Shown here piece after piece: positions 1 to 5,982 of a DNA stretch of 7,768 bases. Location of the stretch: NCBI GenBank assembly GCA_028822945.1, contig JAPKCN010000085.1, forward strand, positions 1-7,768, written 5' to 3'. The notes beneath the pieces were generated by a model. The model was not told the DNA's origin. It searched no databases and worked only from the letters and a program-made list of their open reading frames with translations. The position numbers and the translations under genes are program-made. The DNA is from Porticoccaceae bacterium. Its GTDB lineage: Bacteria > Pseudomonadota > Gammaproteobacteria > Pseudomonadales > Porticoccaceae. Position 1 is the stretch's first letter. Each line of letters begins with the position of its first letter.

Positions 1-504
1 AGTGTCGATGGGCTAAAAACTGGTTATACCAAAGCTGCCGGTTACTGCCTCGTAGCGTCGGCGAAACGTCGCGATATGCGCCTTATTTCGGTAATGATGG
101 GCGCTAACAGTGCCGAGGCTAGAGCGCGCCAATCGCAAAAACTGCTGTCCTACGGCTTTCGCCACTTTGATACCAAAAAAATCTATTCCAGCGGCGATAC
201 ACTAAAAGAAAATGCCAAACGATGGTTCGGCGAGGAGGATTTTTTAGACCTCACTGTAGCCAGTGATATTGTACTAACGTTTCCGCGGCGCTCGGAAAAG
301 CTGTTAACTGCCACTATTATTGTCGATGAACAACTGGAGGCACCAATTAGCGCCGGTCAGGAACTGGGACGCCTTCGAGTATCACTGGCGGAAAAAATTC
401 TGGTCGATGTTCCTCTGATTGCAGAAAAAGACATTCCCATTGCAGGACTTTTCTCGCGCTTTCATGACTGGGTTATCTTGTTCTTTACCGGCCTCATATC
501 CTAA
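1..504 (+). CDS. dacA: D-alanyl-D-alanine carboxypeptidase (PBP5/6 type), 3' part
   Basis: The frame is open from base 1, so the gene starts outside the window; 167 codons are present. The product trims the terminal D-Ala from peptidoglycan pentapeptides on the periplasmic face of the inner membrane. The fragment opens with VDGLKTGYTKAAGY, which carries the KTG motif (fragment residues 6-8) of the serine penicillin-binding active site; the SxxK and SxN motifs lie upstream of the window. After this comes the end of the transpeptidase fold, then the beta-rich PBP5 C-terminal domain (about residues 60-145). The last 17 residues (FSRFHDWVILFFTGLIS) look like the amphipathic helix that anchors PBP5 proteins to the membrane. 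The order dacA-ybeD-lipB-lipA is classic for gammaproteobacteria. An ATG at 76 is internal and is not the start. Confidence 0.93.
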   Translation, partial: SVDGLKTGYTKAAGYCLVASAKRRDMRLISVMMGANSAEARARQSQKLLSYGFRHFDTKKIYSSGDTLKENAKRWFGEEDFLDLTVASDIVLTFPRRSEKLLTATIIVDEQLEAPISAGQELGRLRVSLAEKILVDVPLIAEKDIPIAGLFSRFHDWVILFFTGLIS

Positions 505-559
505 ATATTAGTTTTGAAAAAATCGGCAGACAGCGGCATATAAGCGTAAGGAATTGTAT

Positions 560-826
560 ATGAGCGAAGAGGCACCCAAAATCGAGTTCCCCTGTGCCTA
601 CCCGATTAAAATTATGGGTGAAGGTCATGAGGAATTGCGTGAGCAAGTGATCGAAATTATGCTGCGTCACTGCAACGACTTCGAGCAGCGTCTAATATCT
701 ACCCGCGACAGTAGTCGCGGTCGCTGGCGCTCGATTACAGTAGTCATCACTGCCACTGGAGAAACACAACTCCAAGCAATTTTTGACGACTTAAAAACCT
801 GCTCACGCGTGCGCATGGTCCTTTAG
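560..826 (+). CDS. ybeD: YbeD / DUF493 family protein
   Basis: A small cytosolic protein of 88 residues, close to the 87 of E. coli YbeD, and ending in the same VRMVL. The family has an ACT-like alpha/beta fold; its molecular role is not settled, although it is nearly always linked to lipB and lipA. The segment FPCAYPIKIMGEG and the middle SSRGRWRSITVVITA match the family pattern. I chose the ATG at 560, because TAAGGAA at about 546-552 sits at good spacing as a ribosome binding site; an in-frame TTG at 554 would add only two residues and would lie too close to that site. The stop at 824-826 overlaps the GTG start proposed for lipB by one base (TAGTG), which suggests translational coupling. 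Confidence 0.9.
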   Translation: MSEEAPKIEFPCAYPIKIMGEGHEELREQVIEIMLRHCNDFEQRLISTRDSSRGRWRSITVVITATGETQLQAIFDDLKTCSRVRMVL

Positions 827-1479
827 TGAACCCACCCAAGATGAATCTTATCGTACGACAGCTAGGTATTCAGCGCTACGCAAAGACCTACGCCGCAATG
901 AAAAATTTTACAGCCACACGGGCGATCGACACTGATGACGAAATTTGGATTCTGCAGCACGAGCCGGTATTTACCCAAGGCCGGGCAGCGAACGCCAAAC
1001 ACATACTTTCACCCGGAGATATCCCTGTGGTCAACAGTGATCGCGGCGGCGACGTCACATATCATGGGCCCGGGCAAATTACGGCCTATCTTTTAATCGA
1101 CCTCAAACGTCGCAAATTGGGTATCCGGAAATTGGTTAAAGAAATCGAGTGTGCTATTTTGCATACCCTCAAGCACTGGCAGGTGCCAGGTCAAACACGC
1201 AATGGTGCACCGGGTATCTATGTCAATGAGGCTAAAATTGCATCGCTCGGTTTGCGCGTTCGTCACGGCTGTAGCTATCACGGATTAAGTCTTAATGTCG
1301 ATATGGACTTATCGGTCTGGCAACGCATTAACCCCTGTGGGTTGGATGTGGCTATGACTCATCTACGCGATTTAGTCGACGTAAAAATTCATCCAAGGTC
1401 GGTCGCCGAGGTGTTACTTGCACACCTTTGCACGGGGCTCGGTTATACTAAAACTTGCTCAATGCCGGCTGCAACTTAA
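826..1479 (+). CDS. lipB: Octanoyl-[acyl-carrier-protein]:protein N-octanoyltransferase LipB
   Basis: LipB moves an octanoyl group from acyl-carrier protein onto the lipoyl-domain lysine of 2-oxoacid dehydrogenases and the glycine cleavage H protein, the first step of endogenous lipoate synthesis in the cytosol. The protein (217 residues with the GTG start) carries the binding segment SDRGGDVTYHGPGQ (71-84), the lysine of AKIASLGL (K137) and the catalytic cysteine of INPCG (C171), the pair that forms the acyl-thioester site. The GTG at 826 overlaps the ybeD stop; an in-frame ATG at 841 would remove only five residues, and neither has a clear Shine-Dalgarno site, so initiation probably depends on coupling to ybeD. 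All key residues are present, so the enzyme should be active. lipA follows after a 30-base gap. Confidence 0.95.
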   Translation: MNPPKMNLIVRQLGIQRYAKTYAAMKNFTATRAIDTDDEIWILQHEPVFTQGRAANAKHILSPGDIPVVNSDRGGDVTYHGPGQITAYLLIDLKRRKLGIRKLVKEIECAILHTLKHWQVPGQTRNGAPGIYVNEAKIASLGLRVRHGCSYHGLSLNVDMDLSVWQRINPCGLDVAMTHLRDLVDVKIHPRSVAEVLLAHLCTGLGYTKTCSMPAAT

Positions 1480-1509
1480 CACTTAGTAAAAAAATAATCG
1501 GATATTGCT

Positions 1510-2601
1510 ATGGATCTCGAACGATTAAACATTCCCAAAAAAAACCATCGCGTCGACTCGGATAGTGGCCTGCAATCGACTGATAGAACCGCGCTTGCGC
1601 CAATCGAGGTCATTCCAACCGTTAATATAGGCCAACTAACCCCGCCAAAGCGCACGCGTCGCCTGCAGCAGGGCGAAAAATTGCGCAGCGCAGACAAGGT
1701 CGAGCGCATTCCGGTAAAAGTCATTCCTACCGCAGAGATTCAACGCAAACCGGCATGGATGCGCGTGCGTTTGTCGGCATCGCCTAAAGTCAAAACTGTC
1801 AAAGACGTACTGCGCAAACACAAGATGGCAACTGTCTGCGAGGAAGCCGCTTGCCCAAATCTCAATGAGTGCTTCAGCCACGGCACTGCGACGTTTATGA
1901 TTATGGGCGAGATCTGCACCCGACGCTGCCCATTCTGCGACGTCGGGCACGGAAAGCCAAATCCTTTGGATGGCGATGAACCAGTCAATCTGGCAAAAGC
2001 CATCGCCGAAATGAAACTTAAATATGTGGTCATTACCTCGGTCGATCGGGACGATTTGCGCGACGGTGGCGCGCAACACTTTGCGGATTGCATAACCCAG
2101 GCGAAAACTCTGTCACCGAACTTAAAAATCGAGGTGTTAGTTCCGGATTTCCGCGGACGCATGGCACCTGCCCTAGATATTCTCAGCGATATCCCACCCG
2201 ATGTATTCAATCATAATATGGAGACTGTAGCGCGTCTTTATCGCGAAGCGAGACCCGGAGCAAACTATCAATGGTCACTTAAACTCCTGGCCGAGTATGC
2301 GCGGCGCAACCCCGGCGTACCGACCAAATCTGGTTTAATGGTCGGCCTCGGCGAGACTAAAGATGAGATGTTTCGAGCATTCGACGATCTTCGGCAACAC
2401 GGAGTTGCTATGCTCACCGTCGGGCAATATCTTCAGCCATCGGTCAACCACCTGCCGGTAAACCGCTTTGTGCACCCAGATGAATTTGCAGAGTATACCG
2501 AGTATGCGCTCGGTATAGGCTTTCAACAGGCCGCCTGCGGCCCGCTAGTGCGCTCTAGTTATCATGCCGACAAGCAGGCTCGCGGCGAGAAAGTAACCTA
2601 G
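1510..2601 (+). CDS. lipA: Lipoyl synthase LipA, with a duplicated N-terminal segment
   Basis: LipA is a radical SAM enzyme that inserts two sulfur atoms into protein-bound octanoyl groups, directly after LipB. The auxiliary [4Fe-4S] cluster motif is C110-x4-C115-x5-C121 and the radical SAM motif is C136-x3-C140-x2-C143 (CTRRCPFC). The auxiliary-cluster serine lies in RSSYH near the C-terminus (348-352), so the enzyme looks complete. At 363 residues it is longer than E. coli LipA (321). The excess is N-terminal: residues 21-51 align without gaps to 58-88, the normal LipA N-terminal segment, sharing VIPT and about 11 of 31 residues. The ATG at 1510 is the only sensible start, since the only later in-frame codons (TTG at 1681, ATG at 1759) cut into conserved LipA sequence. 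The ribosome binding site is weak. The TAG stop lies in a CTAG shared with the stop of the opposite gene. Confidence 0.95.
   Translation: MDLERLNIPKKNHRVDSDSGLQSTDRTALAPIEVIPTVNIGQLTPPKRTRRLQQGEKLRSADKVERIPVKVIPTAEIQRKPAWMRVRLSASPKVKTVKDVLRKHKMATVCEEAACPNLNECFSHGTATFMIMGEICTRRCPFCDVGHGKPNPLDGDEPVNLAKAIAEMKLKYVVITSVDRDDLRDGGAQHFADCITQAKTLSPNLKIEVLVPDFRGRMAPALDILSDIPPDVFNHNMETVARLYREARPGANYQWSLKLLAEYARRNPGVPTKSGLMVGLGETKDEMFRAFDDLRQHGVAMLTVGQYLQPSVNHLPVNRFVHPDEFAEYTEYALGIGFQQAACGPLVRSSYHADKQARGEKVT
1570..1773 (+). repeat. Diverged tandem duplication inside lipA
   Basis: Two copies lie 111 bases (37 codons) apart: codons 21-51 (about 1570-1662) and 58-88 (about 1681-1773). The best-kept piece encodes VIPT; gtcattccaacc (1609-1620) and gtcattcctacc (1720-1731) differ at one base of twelve. 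Other shared positions include L, S, D, P, I, R and R in the same register. The second copy is the one that matches the usual LipA sequence and leads into the conserved core. The first copy has lost the W found at residue 83 and is more diverged, as expected for a spare copy. The duplication call rests on this protein and DNA similarity only. Confidence 0.5.
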
Positions 2602-2972
2602 CTAAATTGCACCATTGTTTGCTCAGCCGCGACATAAATTCGCACCTGCCCTCTAGACAGAGTAGCTGCTAAAACCCCCGGCAGTCTTCTGTTTCGTAGT
2701 CGTGAACGCCCGAGAGCGCCCTCACTGGTGGCAAGCACGGGGCCTTTAACCCGATCTTGGAGGCTGTCAGTCGGCACTAAGTTAGGGCGGCAATCGGAAC
2801 CGCTGACCGCCACAACCTCTGGGTCGAAAATCTTTACAGTCGCTATCCGAAATCCACAAAGGGTGCTGCATAATGCGCTTAGATCGCGTTCGAAGGTTGT
2901 TAGTTGCACGCGGCATAGTTGTATGGGCCCATAAGTAAACAGCGATTCTGGGTAGCGTATCTCATCAACCAA
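2598..2972 (-). pseudogene. Gamma-glutamylcyclotransferase (AIG2-like) family gene, broken by two compensating frameshifts
   Basis: The frame is open for 124 codons from a TTG at 2972, with no ATG. Its start (SLFTYGPIQL...VQLTTF), its middle (GFRIATVKIFDPEVVAVSG and RPNLVPTDSLQDRVKG) and its end (VLAATLSRGQVRIYVAAE) follow the pattern I know for small AIG2/GGCT proteins, which release 5-oxoproline from gamma-glutamyl compounds. The stretch between about 2713 and 2675 reads as RSRLRNRRLPG in the main frame, but another frame gives VHDYETEDCRG, the family-like segment with the expected glutamate. So a small indel near 2707-2713 and a second in the five-G run at 2675-2679 cancel each other and remove the active-site region. 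The family's YG[ST]L loop is also changed to YGPI. It lies just after the small basic gene (stop at 2979), on the same strand. The family assignment is from memory; I am moderately sure. Confidence 0.6.
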
Positions 2973-2978
2973 TCACGC

Positions 2979-3293
2979 TTAGTCTTCGACCCATACTTCT
3001 CTCAACGGCTCACCAAAGTCATCATAAATAATCTTTTTACGTGGACGTTTACGCGGTTTAACGGAAACTGGCGGTTTGGCCTTCTTTTTACGGCTATCGA
3101 TGGCCGACACCACTTCATTGAGGTAAGTTCTACCCTGGGGCAGTTCGCCACTCACGAAGACCGGCCGCGAACGCGGCTGACCTGCCTGTTCCGCAGACTC
3201 ACCAGCGATGTGCTGTTTAATTTCACCACCGCGAGACAAAAACTCCTCGGTCTTGCGGACAATGTCTCTTCGAATGGTAGTTTTACTCGGCAT
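2979..3293 (-). CDS. Small basic protein with an EEFLSRGGEI motif (SutA-like segment), function unknown
   Basis: A protein of 104 residues with a good ribosome binding site (AGGGAA, complement of 3299-3304) five bases before the ATG at 3293. The N-terminal part is likely helical (RRDIVRKTEEFLSRGGEI, residues 8-25). A very basic, proline-rich stretch follows (about 67-87, with SRKKK and KPRKRPRKK), and the C-terminus is acidic (YDDFGEPLREVWVED). There is no signal peptide or membrane segment, and the charge pattern suggests nucleic-acid or RNA polymerase contact, which is inference. The EEFLSRGG piece resembles a short motif I recall in SutA, a Pseudomonas RNA polymerase-binding protein, but the rest does not obviously match, so I give no name. 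The gene lies downstream of dinB with a 99-base gap, on the same strand. Confidence 0.75.
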   Translation of the reverse strand: MPSKTTIRRDIVRKTEEFLSRGGEIKQHIAGESAEQAGQPRSRPVFVSGELPQGRTYLNEVVSAIDSRKKKAKPPVSVKPRKRPRKKIIYDDFGEPLREVWVED

Positions 3294-3392
3294 CGAGCTT
3301 CCCTAGACAAAACAAATAGCGGCTTTCAGTTTAACAAAATTACTCCCATAATTAAATCGATGCGCTGGTTAGCTGCCGTTTTACGCGCTTCA

Positions 3393-4457
3393 CTAGCGTG
3401 GGAAAAGTCGCAACTGCGAGCCAGTTTGTGCCTCGCTGTGATCGATAAATCGCACGCCTAACCCGAGTAGTCGCACCGGTCGCGCTCCGCGTCCCCAAGC
3501 CTCGAAAAGTAATTCTTGGTAGCTACTGAGCGATATTTCGCAGTTTAATTGTCGCTCCAGAGTAGTGCTGGTAAAATTATCAAACTTGACTTTGATAACT
3601 TGTTTAGTCACCCAATAATCGCTATCGATGCGTTCCAAGCGTGCCCGCAACTCGATCAATAATTCGGGCAAACGGCGAATACAGGCCTCGCAGTCGACTA
3701 AATCGTTGCTAAAGGTCCGCTCTACACTGAGTGATTTTCGCCGACTATTAGCATTTACCTCGCGCTCGTCGATTCCGCGACACAAGGCATGTAGACGCGA
3801 GCCAAAGCTCCCAAAAAATTTCGCCAACTGAGTCAAACTGACCTCCTGTAATTCCCCACATGTGCCAACACCCATACGTTTCAGTTTCTTGCGCGTCACC
3901 TCGCCAACACCAAAAATACGCGTAACCGGAAGGCTTTTGATAAACTCGTCGACCTTCTCGGGAGTAATTACACACTGACCGTCAGGCTTGTTAAGATCGC
4001 TGGCTATCTTAGCCAGAAATTTGTTCTGCGCAATGCCCGCCGATGCTGTCACACCAACTTCGGCTGCGATCACACGGCGAATTTCACTGGCCAGTAATGT
4101 TGCACTACCGCGATATAATCGAGAATCGCTGACATCTAAAAACGCTTCGTCCAAGGACAGCGGTTCCACTCGTTCGGTATAGCGAAAAAATATACTCCGA
4201 ATCATCATTGCCGCTTCGCGATACTTTGCCATAGACGTCGGCAGTACCACCAGATCGGGACATAGTTTTAGTGCCTGACCCGTGGGCATCGCCGATTTCA
4301 CTCCAAACTCGCGCGCGCGATAATTGCAGGTTGCGACGACTCCTCGACGCTCTCTATTACCGCCCACGGCTATTGGTAAATCAACCAATGAGGGATCGTC
4401 ACGCATCTCCACGGCGGCATAAAAACAATCGCAGTCACAGTGTATGATTTTTCGCAT
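3393..4457 (-). CDS. dinB: DNA polymerase IV (Y family)
   Basis: An error-prone translesion polymerase of 354 residues (E. coli DinB has 351), alignable without gaps to E. coli DinB over its first 100 residues. The metal-binding acids are D8 (HCDCDCF), D103 and E104 (SLDEAF). The steric gate that excludes ribonucleotides is Y13, where E. coli has F13. SAMPTG, SAGIAQNKFLAKIASD and the helix-hairpin-helix region RIFGVGEVTRKKL are all recognisable, and the little-finger domain follows. The C-terminus ends in QLRLFPR, which fits the beta-clamp binding motif. I chose the ATG at 4457, since AGGTGA (complement of 4461-4466) sits just upstream; a GTG at 4460 directly precedes it. No canonical LexA box is visible upstream. 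The enzyme looks fully intact. Confidence 0.95.
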   Translation of the reverse strand: MRKIIHCDCDCFYAAVEMRDDPSLVDLPIAVGGNRERRGVVATCNYRAREFGVKSAMPTGQALKLCPDLVVLPTSMAKYREAAMMIRSIFFRYTERVEPLSLDEAFLDVSDSRLYRGSATLLASEIRRVIAAEVGVTASAGIAQNKFLAKIASDLNKPDGQCVITPEKVDEFIKSLPVTRIFGVGEVTRKKLKRMGVGTCGELQEVSLTQLAKFFGSFGSRLHALCRGIDEREVNANSRRKSLSVERTFSNDLVDCEACIRRLPELLIELRARLERIDSDYWVTKQVIKVKFDNFTSTTLERQLNCEISLSSYQELLFEAWGRGARPVRLLGLGVRFIDHSEAQTGSQLRLFPR

Positions 4458-4534
4458 CACTCACCTGTCAAACGCTATTGGAGACAGTCTTACAATCTGC
4501 CCAAAAAATTGTTAATTCAACTCGATAGGCGAAT

Positions 4535-4894
4535 TCAATCTATGGTCAACGAGTAAGAACTGATGAAAAATCCACCTACACACAACAACCACAATCCCAG
4601 TGCCATACCCACCTCAGGCACCGCCAGTAACATCCAGATACTCCCCAGCATCACCGCAACCGATACTTTGGGAAGGCGAACACCCGTGGTACTTTGCGCC
4701 TGTCGGTCAAAAGGGACTAACACATTAGCCAGGGGTGCCAGCGACACCAATAATAACCCAGCATAGTAATATTGCGCGTTATCTTGCAAGCCATTCGCAA
4801 AAGCCCAACTATAACTGCTGTAAAGCGCTACGCAAACGTTACACATCTGGTAGAGGCTATGGCCGGCGGTAACTACGATGATTCTATAGGACAT
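4535..4894 (-). CDS. Hypothetical multi-pass membrane protein, possibly a remnant
   Basis: An open frame of 119 codons whose product is strongly hydrophobic, with likely membrane segments near residues 42-62 (YYYAGLLLVSLAPLANVLVPF), 76-93 and 96-115, and perhaps a weaker one near 5-28. I do not recognise the family. The ATG at 4894 has no clear ribosome binding site, and the DNA just upstream on the same strand carries another hydrophobic stretch in a different frame. The frame may therefore be the 3' part of a longer, frameshifted membrane protein. A short stand-alone membrane protein is the alternative. It lies 75 bases upstream of dinB, in the same direction. Confidence 0.35.
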   Translation of the reverse strand: MSYRIIVVTAGHSLYQMCNVCVALYSSYSWAFANGLQDNAQYYYAGLLLVSLAPLANVLVPFDRQAQSTTGVRLPKVSVAVMLGSIWMLLAVPEVGMALGLWLLCVGGFFISSYSLTID

Positions 4895-4905
4895 AGGCGC
4901 AGCAG

Positions 4906-5294
4906 CTACAGGTCTGCTGGCGACGAGGTAAAAAACCGCTTCTTAAGTATCTCTGGCAACAATAACATCGCCGGAGTTAGCAGCAAGGTCATTAGCGTCG
5001 ACAATCCTAGACCGCTCGACAACCAAAGCGCTACCAACAGCGCCAAAATCGCTGACTGACGAATATTGCGATTCAAAATTGGCCACGCTGGTGCACCTGA
5101 TAACTGATTTTACTATCGGTTTGGAACTGAACTTTTATCAATGTAAAAACCTGTGATAGGGCACAATAAAATACCCCAGAGTAGAGTTTTGCGGTTGTTG
5201 TTTCACTCGCAATATAAGTGATTGTACCAGTTAAATAATTGCTGCGCGAAGAATGGAATAACAAGATACTGGCATAACCCGCTAGCGCGAACAA
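4906..5294 (-). pseudogene. Decayed membrane-protein sequence in two frames
   Basis: Together with the frame at 4535-4894, this stretch of minus strand holds protein-like sequence in three different frames. One frame (5073-5294) begins FALAGYASILLFHSS. A second (4906-5109) has no start codon and reads ILALLVALWLSSGLGLSTL, then MTLLLTPAMLLLPEILKK, ending at a TAG at 4906-4908. The second has two clear transmembrane-like stretches and recalls the C-terminal helices of large transporters of the RND/MMPL type, but the resemblance is too short to name a family. The change of frame between hydrophobic blocks, the stops at 5110-5115 and the lack of any start with a binding site suggest an eroded gene. 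The alternative is non-coding DNA with chance hydrophobic frames. Confidence 0.35.
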
Positions 5295-5378
5295 CGCAGT
5301 GGCATTGAAGACTAACTAGCTTATCGCGCGCGCGACAAAACAGTTGGCCCCGAGCTAGCCTATCGGTTCATCACTCGG

Positions 5379-5384
5379 TATAAT
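5379..5384 (+). promoter_or_regulatory. Candidate -10 element of the ppa promoter
   Basis: A perfect TATAAT lies 48 bases upstream of the ppa start. No good TTGACA-like hexamer stands 16-18 bases further upstream, and there is no TGn extension, so the match rests on the -10 hexamer alone. Since ppa has a decayed region behind it and no co-directional gene close upstream, it needs its own promoter, which makes this site plausible. Confidence 0.45.
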
Positions 5385-5432
5385 TCTGCTGCCTAACAAT
5401 GCACTGACGCACAATCAAAGAGACCCATCACC

Positions 5433-5963
5433 ATGAGCTTCAACGACATCCCCGCCGGTAAAGATCTACCCAATGACATCAATGTGATTATCGAAATACC
5501 TGCTAATCACGACCCCATCAAGTACGAAGTTGACAAGGACAGCGATGCTATTTTTGTCGATCGATTTGTCGCCACACCGATGTTTTACCCAGCTAACTAT
5601 GGTTATGTCCCGCAAACGCTCTCCGAAGACGGTGATCCACTCGACGTTTTAGTAGTGTCGCCCTATCCAGTGATGCCGGGGTCCGTCATCCGCAGCCGTG
5701 TTGTCGGCGTTTTGAAAATGAGTGACGAATCCGGAGTGGACGCCAAACTATTGGCCGTCCCGCACACTAAGTTGACCAAGCTCTATGACCACGTTGAGGA
5801 ATGTTCCGACCTACCCGAGTTACTGATCAAGCAGATTGTTCACTATTTTGAAAACTACAAGGCATTGGAACCCGGAAAGTGGGTCAAAGTCGATGGCTGG
5901 GAAGACGCAGCCGCGGCTCGCGACGAGATTATGGCCTCGCGCCGCCGCTATACCGCCGACTAG
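5433..5963 (+). CDS. ppa: Inorganic pyrophosphatase (family I, soluble)
   Basis: A cytosolic enzyme of 176 residues, the same size as E. coli Ppa, that hydrolyses pyrophosphate to two phosphates and so pulls biosynthetic reactions forward. The family signature EDGDPLDVLVV supplies the metal-binding acids D66, D68 and D71; D98 and D103 lie in SDESGVD. Other active-site residues are E21, K30, E32, R44, Y52, Y56, K105, Y142 and K143, all at the E. coli position plus one. Nothing is missing, so this is an active essential enzyme. The ATG at 5433 is preceded by AAAGAGA (about 5417-5423), a fair ribosome binding site. It converges on the dead rpoS, whose end lies 19 bases beyond the ppa stop; no hairpin terminator is evident between them. 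Confidence 0.97.
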   Translation: MSFNDIPAGKDLPNDINVIIEIPANHDPIKYEVDKDSDAIFVDRFVATPMFYPANYGYVPQTLSEDGDPLDVLVVSPYPVMPGSVIRSRVVGVLKMSDESGVDAKLLAVPHTKLTKLYDHVEECSDLPELLIKQIVHYFENYKALEPGKWVKVDGWEDAAAARDEIMASRRRYTAD

Positions 5964-5982
5964 TCCTGCCGACAGCGACGAA

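Noticed and set aside
1636..2210. Two long minus-strand frames inside lipA
   Set aside because: They are shadows of the strongly conserved lipA coding sequence on the plus strand.
2728..2934. Plus-strand open frame of 68 codons opposite the cyclotransferase-like gene
   Set aside because: It is antisense to protein-like sequence on the other strand and its product has no recognisable features.
2919..3461. Plus-strand open frame of 180 codons opposite the small basic gene and the end of dinB
   Set aside because: It is the mirror of two well-supported minus-strand genes, and its product resembles nothing I recognise.
4465..4487. CTGT and ACAG upstream of dinB, resembling the halves of a LexA box
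   Set aside because: The halves are 15 bases apart, while a LexA box needs eight. No other match is visible upstream of dinB, so SOS control is not supported by the sequence.
5324..5336. Alternating CG run (gcgcgcgcgc) upstream of ppa
   Set aside because: It is short and has no dyad partner or known regulatory meaning, so it is most likely compositional.
5316..5365. Imperfect direct repeat ctagcttatcg / ctagcctatcg upstream of ppa
   Set aside because: An 11-base repeat with one mismatch and no third copy is within chance, and there is no known operator to compare it with.
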